Shown piece by piece: positions 12,698 to 22,246 of a stretch of DNA of 64,000 bases (its first letter is position 1; every line of letters begins with the position of its first letter). Made by a program: the position numbers and the translations under genes. The notes under the pieces are model-generated. The model saw nothing but the letters and a program-made list of their open reading frames with translations. It did not search any database and was not told the DNA's origin. The DNA lies in NCBI GenBank assembly GCA_023078685.1, contig JALGAS010000002.1, forward strand, positions 2,542,001-2,606,000. Direction: 5' to 3'. This stretch comes from Neopestalotiopsis rosae (Eukaryota > Ascomycota > Sordariomycetes > Amphisphaeriales > Sporocadaceae).

Positions 12698-14112
12698 CGG
12701 ATCTGTCACGCATACTCCCGGACTTTCCAGTGGAGCCCTATGCAAGAATCTTGGCCGCAGTCGAGCAGCATCGGTTGACCACAACCGACTTGATCACGCT
12801 CGATGTTGCCGAGCTAGGCAAGCGGACCAAGCTCCCTCTGTTGGATCTCAGACGGCTTTGTAATGCCGTTCTCGGTGCTCTTCATGCCGACTTGGGCGTA
12901 GGTCCGGGCTCGGGCTCGGCACCCCAGCCATCATCGACGCTTCTGAGGCAGATGGGCGACAAAGTAGTAAAACAATGGCATTGTATCAGTACGCTGGATG
13001 AGAACCTCGACCATGCACTGGGAGGTGGCATCCCAACCGGCCAGGTCACGGAAATCACTGGTGAGAGTGGTGTCGGCAAGACTCAGTTCCTGTTGACTCT
13101 GCTCTTGGCTGCGCAACTGCCACCACCTCATGGGCTCGGACGTCCCGCCTTGTACATATCGACCGAGGCACCGCTCTCCACGAAAAGACTGTCGCAGATC
13201 CTACGCTTCCACCCGCTTTTCAAGGACATGGATCATGACACCAAGCCCTCTTTGGACCAGGTCATTAGCACTGTGACTCCAGACCTCGAATCGCAGGATC
13301 ACATTCTCAACTTTCAGGCCCCCGTGGAGATTGAGCGTCGCAACATCGGCCTGGTCATTATCGACTCGGTAACGGCCAACTATCGCGCCGAGTACGAACG
13401 CGGCGGCAGCGGCGGCACTAATCAGCGCTCCGGCGGCTTTAATATGGGCACCCGGAGCAACGAGCTGGTCCGCCTGGGACAGCTCCTACACGAGCTGGCC
13501 CGCAAGCACAACCTGGCCGTGGTCGTCTCCAACCAGGTCAGCGACCGCTTCTCCGACTCGAGCTCGGCAGCGTTGGCGGCTTCTAAGCGAAGCACCGCCA
13601 GCAGCAGCAGCCTGCCATACCCGTTACCCTCCAACGGACCGATAACCCAGGAGAGCCCGCTCGCCAAGCGGAGCCGAGGGCACAACGGACCCCTGCCGGC
13701 CGCCGAGCCCACCTCGAGCATGCCCCCGGACTTTATCAAGTCGAGCATGCCGGAGCCGCCGCCCGACGAGCCCTACGCGCCGCCGGCCCTGCTGCTCGAC
13801 CACCAGCAGCGCTGGTTCACGGGCTGGGGCGACGACCCCTACGCCGACTACACCCTCAAGACGCCCAGCCTGGGCCTCGTGTGGTCGACGCAGCTCGCGT
13901 GCCGCATCGCCTTGCTCAAGCGGCCCGTCTACGGCCGCAAGCAGGTCGTCGAGGAGGAGGGGAGCACCGACGTCTATCTTAAGAACTGGAAGCGCTGGAT
14001 GAAGGTGGTCTTTGCGCCTCACGCAAAGTCCAGCGGGCCTGGTTTCGAGGACGCGGTCGAGTTCGAGGTGACCATGGCCGGCGTCAAGGCGGTTGATAAA
14101 ACGAAGAAGTAG
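12694..14112 (+). CDS. RAD57: RAD57-like RAD51 paralogue, recombination repair ATPase
   Basis: RecA/RAD51-family ATPase, 472 residues, no intron. Fungal Rad57 pairs with Rad55 to stabilise Rad51 filaments in homologous recombination (family knowledge). Visible: N-terminal helical region (1-60), CISTLDENLDHALGGGIPTGQVTEI leading to Walker A GESGVGKT (residues 123-130), STEAPLSTKRLSQI, Walker B LVIIDSV (about 220-226), and the RLGQLLHELARKHNLAVVVSNQV strand. A low-complexity Ser/Pro-rich insertion of about 95 residues (roughly 290-385) follows, then GLVWSTQLACRIALLKRPVYG, the conserved C-terminal RecA-fold segment. XRCC3-like identity is the main alternative name. The ATG at 12694 is used because upstream in-frame codons contain no ATG. 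The insertion is GC-rich compared with the flanks. Confidence 0.88.
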   Translation: MTDLSRILPDFPVEPYARILAAVEQHRLTTTDLITLDVAELGKRTKLPLLDLRRLCNAVLGALHADLGVGPGSGSAPQPSSTLLRQMGDKVVKQWHCISTLDENLDHALGGGIPTGQVTEITGESGVGKTQFLLTLLLAAQLPPPHGLGRPALYISTEAPLSTKRLSQILRFHPLFKDMDHDTKPSLDQVISTVTPDLESQDHILNFQAPVEIERRNIGLVIIDSVTANYRAEYERGGSGGTNQRSGGFNMGTRSNELVRLGQLLHELARKHNLAVVVSNQVSDRFSDSSSAALAASKRSTASSSSLPYPLPSNGPITQESPLAKRSRGHNGPLPAAEPTSSMPPDFIKSSMPEPPPDEPYAPPALLLDHQQRWFTGWGDDPYADYTLKTPSLGLVWSTQLACRIALLKRPVYGRKQVVEEEGSTDVYLKNWKRWMKVVFAPHAKSSGPGFEDAVEFEVTMAGVKAVDKTKK

Positions 14113-14450
14113 AGCATCTCATCAATTTTGCACGACGGAATAGCGAAGCATAGACATGATATACCATTTCCCGTATTCCCCAAGGTCTGCTCTCCAGACC
14201 AAATGTGAGCAGCACAAAACTGGTATTGAATAGAGTGTGATATACATTGATGTCTAAAAATGGAGTGGTGATAGGTATGCTCAAACGCAGTATGCCCCCT
14301 GATGCCTTGTTACAGTCCCAGAACTCCCAGTGTGTGCAAAAGTCCGCGTCCCTTAATCTATACACATAAACGTAACAACTTTCTCGGAAAACGCCGGGTA
14401 TCATTGAACCCTTTTTGAATGCTCGTTTCTTGGCGCAGCAGATAATTATA
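14113..14450. other. Convergent 3' flank, RAD57 / DUF2358 gene
   Basis: Tail-to-tail spacer of 338 bases. It is AT-rich and carries no supported frame; presumably the two 3' untranslated regions. Confidence 0.6.
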
Positions 14451-15496
14451 TCACCTCCGACGCCTATTCTTCCCGTGATGATCCTCGGTGATCTGGTGAA
14501 ACATTGGGCATGTCCCTTGCGGCTGCCTTCCCCTGAGCTCGCCCAGGAGCCAGTCCGTCAGGTGGACCACCTTTGCGCCGACGCCCTTGTCCCACTCGCC
14601 GCTCTGGTCGACGTGCTCAATGGTGTGGCTAATGATCTTGCCCTCGCGATCAAACTCAAAGATGAAGAGCCCCGTGAACTCGCGCTTGGAGCCGCGCCGC
14701 TGCGCTCCGCTGAGGGTCTCGTCGAGCTTCTGCTCCCCCTGCTCCGTCAGGCTCGGGTTGTTGCTGCTGCCGCTCTTGGTCTTTTGCCCCGCCGTCGTCC
14801 GCCACTTGACCACGAGCTGCTCCGGGTAGGCCCCCTGGCGCTGGGGCGAAAAGTGCAGCGGCTGCGTCGTCATGCGCTCCGAGAGGATCTCGATCTCGAG
14901 GTTGCCAATGATGGGCACGCGGTTCCAGGCAATGGGCGACGTCCAGACGGCCGCCGTGTAGGCCACGCGGCCCGAGACCGTCGGCAGGTATGGGTGCGTC
15001 GACGGGAAGAGGTGGAGGGAGATGTTGGGCGAGAGGATCTCCTGCGGCAGCGGCGTCTGCAGGACCGTGGGGAGGCGCTTTTGTAGGATGCGCAGAGCTG
15101 TCCAGAGGAGGAAAAAATGTTAGAGAGCTACAAAGTTTTCTCTAAATTGTAGAAAATTCTAAACATACTCTTGCCTAGCTTGACCTTGCGCTCATTCTCT
15201 GGGTTCTTGGGATCCAAGCCCTGAGGCTGGTCGCGCAGTGGATTCGTCGAATCGAACCATATCGGCGCAAGGTCTTTTTGGCCGAGCGGCACTTGCTGTG
15301 TAGACGAGGCGGTGGGTAATGTCGTGAGCGACTTGGAAGTCGTAGTAGAAGAGACGGAAGAAGCAATCCCAGGGCCGGCCGAGGCAAAGTAAGGCAAGGT
15401 GGTGGTGGTCGTCCTCCCGGCGGCGGCCCAGCTCGATCTCGAGCCCGCGCTCAGTATATGGGACGGCGACCGTACGAGGCTGCTGGAAAGGGACAT
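14451..15496 (-). CDS. Mitochondrial DUF2358 (C6orf136-like) protein
   Basis: Model: complement(join(14451..15097, 15169..15496)), 324 residues; the single 71-base intron splits a Thr codon in phase. The N terminus is rich in Ser, Arg, Ala and Thr without acidic residues over the first 60 residues, as in a mitochondrial presequence. The C-terminal half runs LRILQKRLPTVLQTPLPQEIL ... VAYTAAVW, then EQLVVKWRT, FTGLFIFEFDREGKIISHTIEHVD, and ends in a basic tail (KNRRRR). This layout resembles the DUF2358/C6orf136 family, predicted NTF2-like fold and of unknown biochemical role. Family assignment is from memory of the pattern and is moderate. A Gly/Ser/Lys-rich insertion sits between the two conserved blocks. 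It is convergent with RAD57 and divergent from ypt1. Confidence 0.75.
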
Positions 15497-17187
15497 CGGT
15501 CCGGCGCCTTGCGGGCAGTTGGTTGTAGGGAGAGACTCATCAACACGAGCAAGGTGACTACGAGAAGGCCTGCATTAAAGAGAAGGTCCTTGGCGATGTT
15601 CAAATTGTTTATTGGGGTGTGGTTGCTTAAAAAAGCCTAAGCAAAAGAAACATTTGCATGCAAGGAAAGGGAACAATGATGTAAGTGAAGCTTTGTCCCG
15701 ATAAATTTCGGTACACAATTGAATAGCAATGGGCTGACTGGCCGAACCGCTGGAAGAGCTGAAGAGCCGGGGGGTCCCTCCCCGCTGTCAAGCTCCCGGA
15801 CGACTGGGTCCTAGGAAAGTTCTAGACAGGGATCTTCTTCAGCGTTGGAATCCACTAAAAGTTGTAGCAAACGATCAGTGTCTGGATTCTGGAAAGAAGA
15901 AATGGAGACAAGTTTGTTCTAGGGAATACTAGAGCAGTGTGCAGCGTATAAACTAGAGTTGTATCTACTGAAGCAACTCTTGGCTAGGAACATCAAGTGT
16001 AAGATATGAATTACACTAATATTTGATCTCATTTCAACGCTCAATCCATGCGTACGATCTGAATAGACGCAAACATGGCGACTTTGTTAATTCATGCTGC
16101 CTTGAAAGATGTGTATAGAGTGTTATGTCCATTAGGTGCAACGAGTATCATGCCGAGGCCTGTCGCGGAGTATTGTATCAGTCCACCGCAATTCATAAAA
16201 GTTTTTTTTTGTTTTTTTTTCTCCTGATTTTAAGTTTTTGGTTCTCTTCACCAGAACTTGTCTGTGATTAAAGCTCGGTCAAAGACGAAGTGATCAAAGG
16301 AATGACGTACTTGTGTCTCTTTAAAGACAGTCACGTTCATGATGAACAAATGCACGTTACATGTATCGCGAATAGAAGGAAAACCGGTGCCTGCTGTCGT
16401 CAGCTGGTTCATCGCTGATCCACTGCCCTGTGACCCCCAGATGTTGGCTTCAACCTCCCCACCTCCCCTTTCTCTTTCAAGGCCAGGCTTTAGGCCGCGT
16501 GACCTGATGTCTCCCCTACATAGGGGAGAGGAGGCCAACAAACAGGTGGCAGTCCATAACTTTGCAGCCTACAAGGTAACCTTAGGTATGTGCTGTAGGT
16601 GAATACTGTAGGGTAGCTCGGTAGCTTGTTGAGTGCATGGAATACATTGGGCACCTGCAAGGTCAGGCGAAAAAAGGTGTTGTCTGTCAGTCTGTCAGCC
16701 ACAAGGGGATCGGCGCCTCATTGTTATCGCGGCGATACCTAGTGTAGATACGCTAGGTGCCCCCCCAACCGAACCAATTACGCCGCTGCTTTGACCAAGG
16801 CTGTGCTGGTTGATACCTTAAACTGGGTGCTCTTTTTAGCGCCTCTCACTGCTAGGTCTGATCTCCTTGACGCTCCTTGACGCAGTGTCAAGTCCAAAGT
16901 GTGTGTGTGTGTTCGTGCGTGTGTGTGCCTGTCTGTCTCTTTTAATCCTCCCTCTAATCGATCGACCGCCAACTGACGACATCTCCGAATCACTCCTCCG
17001 TCCATCGCCAACCCATCACCAAACCACACGCGGATCAAAGGTTCCTTCCTCGTCGCTTTTCATCGAATAGCAGCATCAAGTTCGCCTTTGTGCTCTCCAG
17101 TTACCGGGCCCCTCGTCGCTCGTCCCGTCCCCCTCTCAACTTTCCAGTTCCCAACCTCACCGGCCTAAGAAAGCCTTCACCGCGAAG
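15497..17187. promoter_or_regulatory. Divergent upstream region, DUF2358 gene / ypt1
   Basis: About 1.7 kb without a supported gene. It contains two T-runs near 16202-16221, a GT-rich microsatellite at about 16898-16927, and a C-rich leader-like stretch from 16940 to 17187 immediately ahead of the ypt1 start. Both promoters must lie here. Confidence 0.5.
16898..16927. repeat. GT-rich simple repeat
   Basis: A run of GTGTGTGTGTGT broken by TCGTGC and continuing GTGTGTGTG, located about 260-290 bases upstream of the ypt1 start codon. Dinucleotide microsatellite; length likely polymorphic. Confidence 0.7.
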
Positions 17188-18664
17188 ATGAATCCTGAGT
17201 AGTACGTTCATGTCCACCCCGGCGCCACGCAACGTGGCCCTCATGATGCCATCGTCGCCGACGTCTACATACAACTCAAACACCAAGCTGACTAGCCTGC
17301 TTTAGAGTTCTTTCTTTCTTTCAATTATGCTGCCCCTCGCGGCCGGTGTGCCCCTCCGACCCTGCAGTCCCGCGGCTGCGCGTGGCTGCTTCTGGTCGCC
17401 CCGGTGCCCCAAGATGGAGAGCAAACCTGCGCACATGGATGGATTTATTTGAGCAACTCTTTCAAACTCGCGATGCCCTGCGACCTGGTCCGAATTTATC
17501 ACATCCAAAATCCACCTCAACCACGACTTGAGGAACCACCCTGTCAGCAATAAGATGGATAGCAACCAGCATCGCGGCAAGGCCGCACTTGGTCGTCCCG
17601 GTGGCAACTTTGTCGTTGTCGATGCTAAGCCCGAGGAGGAGGATCCTGATTACTCCCGCTACGCTCAGGATCGTGGTCTGAGCAACCTGCACCAGCCCGT
17701 TCCACAGACCTACGACGCTCTGCCTTACGACGACAACGATGACCTCGCACAGCGTGCCAAGGCTATCGTACAGAAGTTCTCGCTCGAGTACGAGTTCGAT
17801 GATGAGGGCATTCACTAAAGCGCCACTCTAATGGGAAAGGATGCTGACCATTTATTTCTACTTAGGTACGACTACCTGTTCAAGCTCCTCCTGATCGGAG
17901 ATTCCGGTGTCGGAAAGTCTTGTCTGCTGCTCCGTTTCGCCGACGACACATACACCGAGTCTTACATTTCGACGATCGGTGTCGACTTTGTAAGTCTTGC
18001 AAACGAATACATTTGATGTGTTGGTTTCATGTGCTAACTCAATGCTACAGAAAATCCGCACCATCGAGCTCGATGGCAAGACTGTCAAGCTCCAGATCGT
18101 ACGTCCTGGACCATGATATCTACTTATCTGCTCCCCTCAACTAACATGATCTTCAATAGTGGGATACCGCCGGTCAGGAGCGTTTCCGTACCATCACCTC
18201 TTCCTACTACCGTGGTGCCCACGGTATCTGTGTCGTCTACGATGTGACCGACATGGATTCGTTCAACAACGTGAAGCAGTGGCTTCAGGAGATCGACCGC
18301 TACGCCACCGAGGGTGTCAACAAGCTCCTTGTCGGTAACAAGAGCGATATGTCTGACAAGAAGGTTGTCGAGTACACCGTGGCAAAGGTAAGCTCCTTTT
18401 CTGTGCCGCATCATCATTCCGCTTGGCAGCTCTAGCTTGGTAATCAAATGCTAATACCTGTTATAGGAGTTCGCTGACAGCCTCGGAATTCCCTTCCTTG
18501 AGACTTCGGCCAAGAACGCCTCCAACGTCGAGCAGGCTTTCTTGACCATGGCCCGCCAGATCAAGGAGCGCATGGGATCGCAGGCTACCACAAACACCAA
18601 GCCTGGTGTCCAGGTTGGTCCCGGCCACAGCGTTTCTTCCTCATCCAGCGGTGGTTGCTGCTAA
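17188..18664 (+). CDS. ypt1: Rab1-family GTPase Ypt1
   Basis: Small GTPase controlling ER-to-Golgi traffic and early autophagy. Canonical model: join(17188..17198, 17866..17989, 18051..18098, 18160..18387, 18467..18664), 202 residues, the normal length. Motifs: N terminus [19 protein letters not shown]-loop GDSGVGKS (15-22), switch I with STIGVDF, DTAGQE (63-68), NKSD (121-124), ETSAK (149-153), and C-terminal GGCC for double geranylgeranylation. The first coding exon is only 11 bases (MNP plus two bases of Glu). Intron 1 is 667 bases, far longer than every other intron seen here (45-140), and contains the protein-like frame listed next. The remaining introns are 61, 61 and 79 bases. Canonical splicing is secure because MNPEYDYLF is near-universal in fungal Ypt1. 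Confidence 0.97.
17548..17787 (+). CDS. Candidate cassette exon / nested ORF inside ypt1 intron 1
   Basis: An open frame with strong coding-like codon use fills the 3' part of ypt1 intron 1. From the ATG at 17555 (context AAGATGG, a strong start) to TAA at 17816-17818 it encodes 87 residues: basic-Gly start, acidic middle, then an amphipathic [17 protein letters not shown] end. Three readings fit. (1) An independent small protein. (2) An alternative first exon starting at 17555. (3) A cassette exon 17548-17787, acceptor CTGTCAG and donor GTACGA, exactly 240 bases. Both its boundaries have the same phase as the canonical junction, so inclusion adds 80 residues between MNP and YDYLFKLL with the Rab domain intact. 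The resulting downstream intron, 17788-17865, is 78 bases with a TGCTGAC branch site, a normal fungal intron. I do not recognise the peptide. Which reading is right needs transcript data. Confidence 0.55.
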
Positions 18665-19370
18665 ACGACTTGGATTCTTCTCACGATACCCGCATACACA
18701 CCTGCATTCGTTGTTTCATTTCTGATTTCACCGGTGTCATTGGCAAATACAGGGGTTGCGTAGGGTTGACATGGTTTGGCAATTGGTAGGGACGGATAAT
18801 GATGACTTGCGTTTCCTCGTCGTACCTGCAGCAGCGGTGTGACGGGTGATGACTAGAGGAAAACTGGTCTCAGGGTTCTTCCCGGTGGATTGTAATGGCT
18901 TTCGCCGATGCTAGTAATCTGAGATTGCCAGCAACCGTCAATCAGAGACGCATACTGACCAAAGTCAACGAAGACAACGAACGATATGAGAACGAGAATG
19001 CTAGGTGATGGTTACGTGTGATGCTGTGCCATGGAGTTTTTACAGGACTTCTGTCAGCAACGATTGAGACTTGGGTGTTTAGATTTGGCTAATGCCCTAT
19101 TCCTTTCTTGTGTCTATGGCTGTGTTTGGGCAATCTCGCCTTGACTTTGCGTGTGTATTCTTGTAGTTATTTCGAGGGTCACTAGAGAGGTGTTTTTTTG
19201 TTCCTTCTTGTTTCGATCAGTACGTCACCAGAATTATACATTTATGAATTGCTTGAAAGTTGTACCAGCGACCATCTGTTCATGGCTTCGTCGCATACGT
19301 GTCAGTGCCTCAATGCGTATTCTATGATCAATAATTATCTATACATCCATGGGGCTCTCTCGTTGTTTCA
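18665..19370. other. Convergent 3' flank, ypt1 / O-methyltransferase
   Basis: About 700 bases between two converging genes. No supported frame; T-rich segments near 19160-19210 probably belong to 3' ends. Nothing else recognised. Confidence 0.6.
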
Positions 19371-21281
19371 TTATCCAGAAAGACGACACTCGACAACTCC
19401 CACCGTATCGACCGCACCTCCCTGCCAGATGCGCACGATTTCCAGCCCGGCAGCCTGGACCAAAATGCCCATATCCGCCGGCGTCCTCTCGCGGCCATTG
19501 ACCATCATCATCATGTTGAGGTCCATAATGTGAGCGTGCGAGGCTGCCCGGCCGTAGTTGGCCAGCAGCGGCGGCGGTGCTGCCACCATCATCGTTTCCT
19601 GGCCGTCGCGGCCGCCATCAATGCTGGCGCGGAACGTCGTGGTCACGATGATGTCGGCAATCAGCAGCCTGGAAGAGGCGGTCATGGAATTGGCCACGTT
19701 GCTGAGAATTGTACCAACTTTATCGTCTGGCCAATCGTGCCTGGGGAAGAGTGTGAGTTTTTAGTGTCTTGTGCTTGAGACATGCTTTCCAAAAGAGCGG
19801 GCTGAGGGGGGGAAAGCCATGTTGGGAACCACACTTACAGTATATATCTCAGCCAGTAAACATCGGCACCTTGCACGGGATTAGGCAAGAAGAAATCGTG
19901 GGCGGAGAGCTTGACTTGGCCCGAGGCCAGAGCATCAGGGTACTTGGACTCCCAGACCGGCTCCGCCTGCTTGATCACCGGCTCGCGGTCCTGGACCACC
20001 AGCTGCAGAGACGGATGGATCTCGTGGAGCTGCATACAAAAGGAGCCTGCAAAACCCAACGAGTGGCCATGAATTAGAAAACGTGCATATAGAAACAAGA
20101 GCCTTTCTGATTGTTGTCGGTAAGAAACATAGAGAGAAGAAGAATAAAACGAGTTGCTGCCTTACCAATGCCGCCTCCGACGTCAACGACGGTTCCGGCG
20201 CCGAGGTCCTGCCAAGGGTAGTCGCGGAGATAAAAGTGTTCCTGTCCTCTATCTAGTCCCGCCATGGCCTGGTGGAAGAGCAACTTTTCCGGCCGAGCCA
20301 GCATCATGTCCGCGGTGCTACCGCCCGAGTTGCTGCTGCTACCCTCTTCAGAAGCAGCAGTCGGTCCTCTCCGTGATGTGTCATTAGGTAACGGGCCTCG
20401 CGTTGTCTCGTGGGCTTTGGATCGCCGCCAGTCCGTATGATCAGGCGGGACTTGCTCATTCATCCAGTCAAACAGGGACAAGTCGGTTCCCACTGCCTTT
20501 TGAAAGGCAGTAGTAGTCTCCTTCGTCTCGGCTCCATGCTTCTCCAGCCCAGAGTCCTCAACAACGACGACGCTTGGCAGATGGTCGCTGGCCGCATAGT
20601 GAACTCGTCCCCTAGAATTGACAACAGCATGTTAACAAGAATAATATTGGTCCTTGGAAATCTTTTGGGTTGACTTTACTTCATCATGATATGTGCTCTA
20701 AACGCGGCATCGCGCGATAGAGTTGCCGAGACGTGATTATTCGCAAATCTTTCCTCGGCCACTTCCTGGAAAACATGATGAGAGACGAGAGCTCTCATGA
20801 TGCGGCCTACCTTGGGAGGGAGTCATCTCATGATCAGTCACGGTATCTTTCCAACACCTCATTGTCAACAATGCGATTCCCTTGACTTACAAAGCTTGTC
20901 CTCCTCGAGCCCAGCTGAGCGTGCAATCTCCTCGACATGGAGCCCATCAGCCCCGTCGGCTCTATCGGCAATTATCCCGGCAATATCGTGGTCTGCTACA
21001 ATGTGTAGAGCCCGCGATATCATGTACGATGTGGACATGTCCACGACGAGCCTGTGAGGCTCCATTATCAGGCTCTCGAGGTGGCCCATGGCCGCCAGGG
21101 CTACCTTGACGGGATCTTGGGTTGATTTCTGTCCCGGACCATTGTACTGTTTATCAACGGCATCATATTCGTGCTGTATCTCATTCTCCCAGCGAGTCGC
21201 TATATCATCGATAGCCGTGGTCAAAAGTTGTGTAACCTGGCGGAGCTGGAGGGCCGCTTCTCTGGGTGTGAGTGTGGACAT
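19371..21281 (-). CDS. SAM-dependent O-methyltransferase (secondary-metabolism type)
   Basis: Class I plant/fungal O-methyltransferase. Model: complement(join(19371..19740, 19839..20046, 20166..20611, 20680..20806, 20891..21281)), 513 residues, five exons, all phases consistent. The N-terminal half is a dimerisation/winged-helix region with GLEEDKLCRIMRALVSHHVF and ERFANNHVSATLS. SAM-binding glycine motif VVDVGGGIG is at about 313-321; the catalytic-type LHDWPDD is at about 391-397; C-terminal DLNMMMMVNGRERT matches the family's helix. An insertion rich in Ser, Arg, Pro and Thr (about 50 residues, around 20330-20460) separates the two halves and makes the protein longer than the usual 400-470. 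The substrate cannot be told. It shares a promoter region with the adjacent flavin monooxygenase, suggesting co-regulated tailoring of a small molecule (inference). Confidence 0.88.
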
Positions 21282-22246
21282 GACGAATCCTGTTCGGGTA
21301 GCTTTCGAATATTTCCACCTCTTTTCCCTTATACCAAAAGAAAAGGATGTCTAGTATAAGGCTTTACTATGCTTTGAATTTAAGCCTGAAATAAGAACAC
21401 TCAAGGATTCGTCGACAGGCTGTGAGCCTGATCAGCGTCCCCCTACCACCAAGGCTCTTTCTGAGATCTTGTGATCCGTCGTGGCTGACGCCATCTCATT
21501 CTGCACTTTGTCAATAATCCCTGCAGTAATGCGCTGTACTCCCGCGGCTTTGAGGGGGCTGATTGTGTTGCAACGATCATGTCCATCCCAGGGCGAGAGC
21601 AAAGAATCAAATATTGGTAAGCGCAACAAGACAGCCAATAGATTGCGGCTTTCAGGATTGATACCAACCCTCTCAACAACCAAATACAGTGAGATCAGTC
21701 AAGACATCCATGCTTTATGGTCGACTGCGAATCATCGCAAGCCAATGAATAGTCCCCCAGGGTCTATCGGCCGCAGCTTAGCCAAGATCCTTGCGAATGA
21801 AAACACGAGATTGAGCTGAGCACTATGCTGCACGGACAGTCATCGTCAGCCACAATACTCACGGCCGAAAGGCTTGTCATAGGTCGAAAATGGCGATCAT
21901 TGAATAGAAAACCTCTGGAGAGGGCACTAAAATCTCACTCATGCTGTGGATAACCATCGTGACAATCTGACATGGTGCAAGGTATGCAGTGAGAAGAACA
22001 AATAGCTCATCCGTAGGATTCATGATCTTGGCGTGGCTAAAGAACTGATTTTATGAAAGTGAATGTGGAGTCGGGACTCACTCGCCAGCTCAATACTGAT
22101 GCTCCCTTGCTTCCAAATGGCCTGCTTGTGACGCAACACTGCCGAAGTAGCAAACATTTTATAAAAGCCCGTTAGCTTCGAGTATATTCTGTCGCTAATA
22201 GTCCGAGACTTACTGTTTCCCATCTGAGAGCTTGTCTGCCATCAGA
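21282..22246. promoter_or_regulatory. Bidirectional promoter region, OMT / FMO
   Basis: The start codons of the two divergent tailoring-enzyme genes are 965 bases apart. The region holds two identical CGGCCG palindromes, at 21768-21773 and 21862-21867, 94 bases apart, and a CCAAT box at 21742-21746. Inverted CGG/CCG half-sites are the general type bound by fungal Zn2Cys6 activators, but zero spacing is not a consensus I can attach to a named factor. No convincing reading frame is present. Confidence 0.45.

Noticed and set aside
14415..15086. 223-codon + strand frame opposite the DUF2358 gene
   Set aside because: GC-rich antisense shadow; the minus-strand gene has correct splicing and a recognisable domain.
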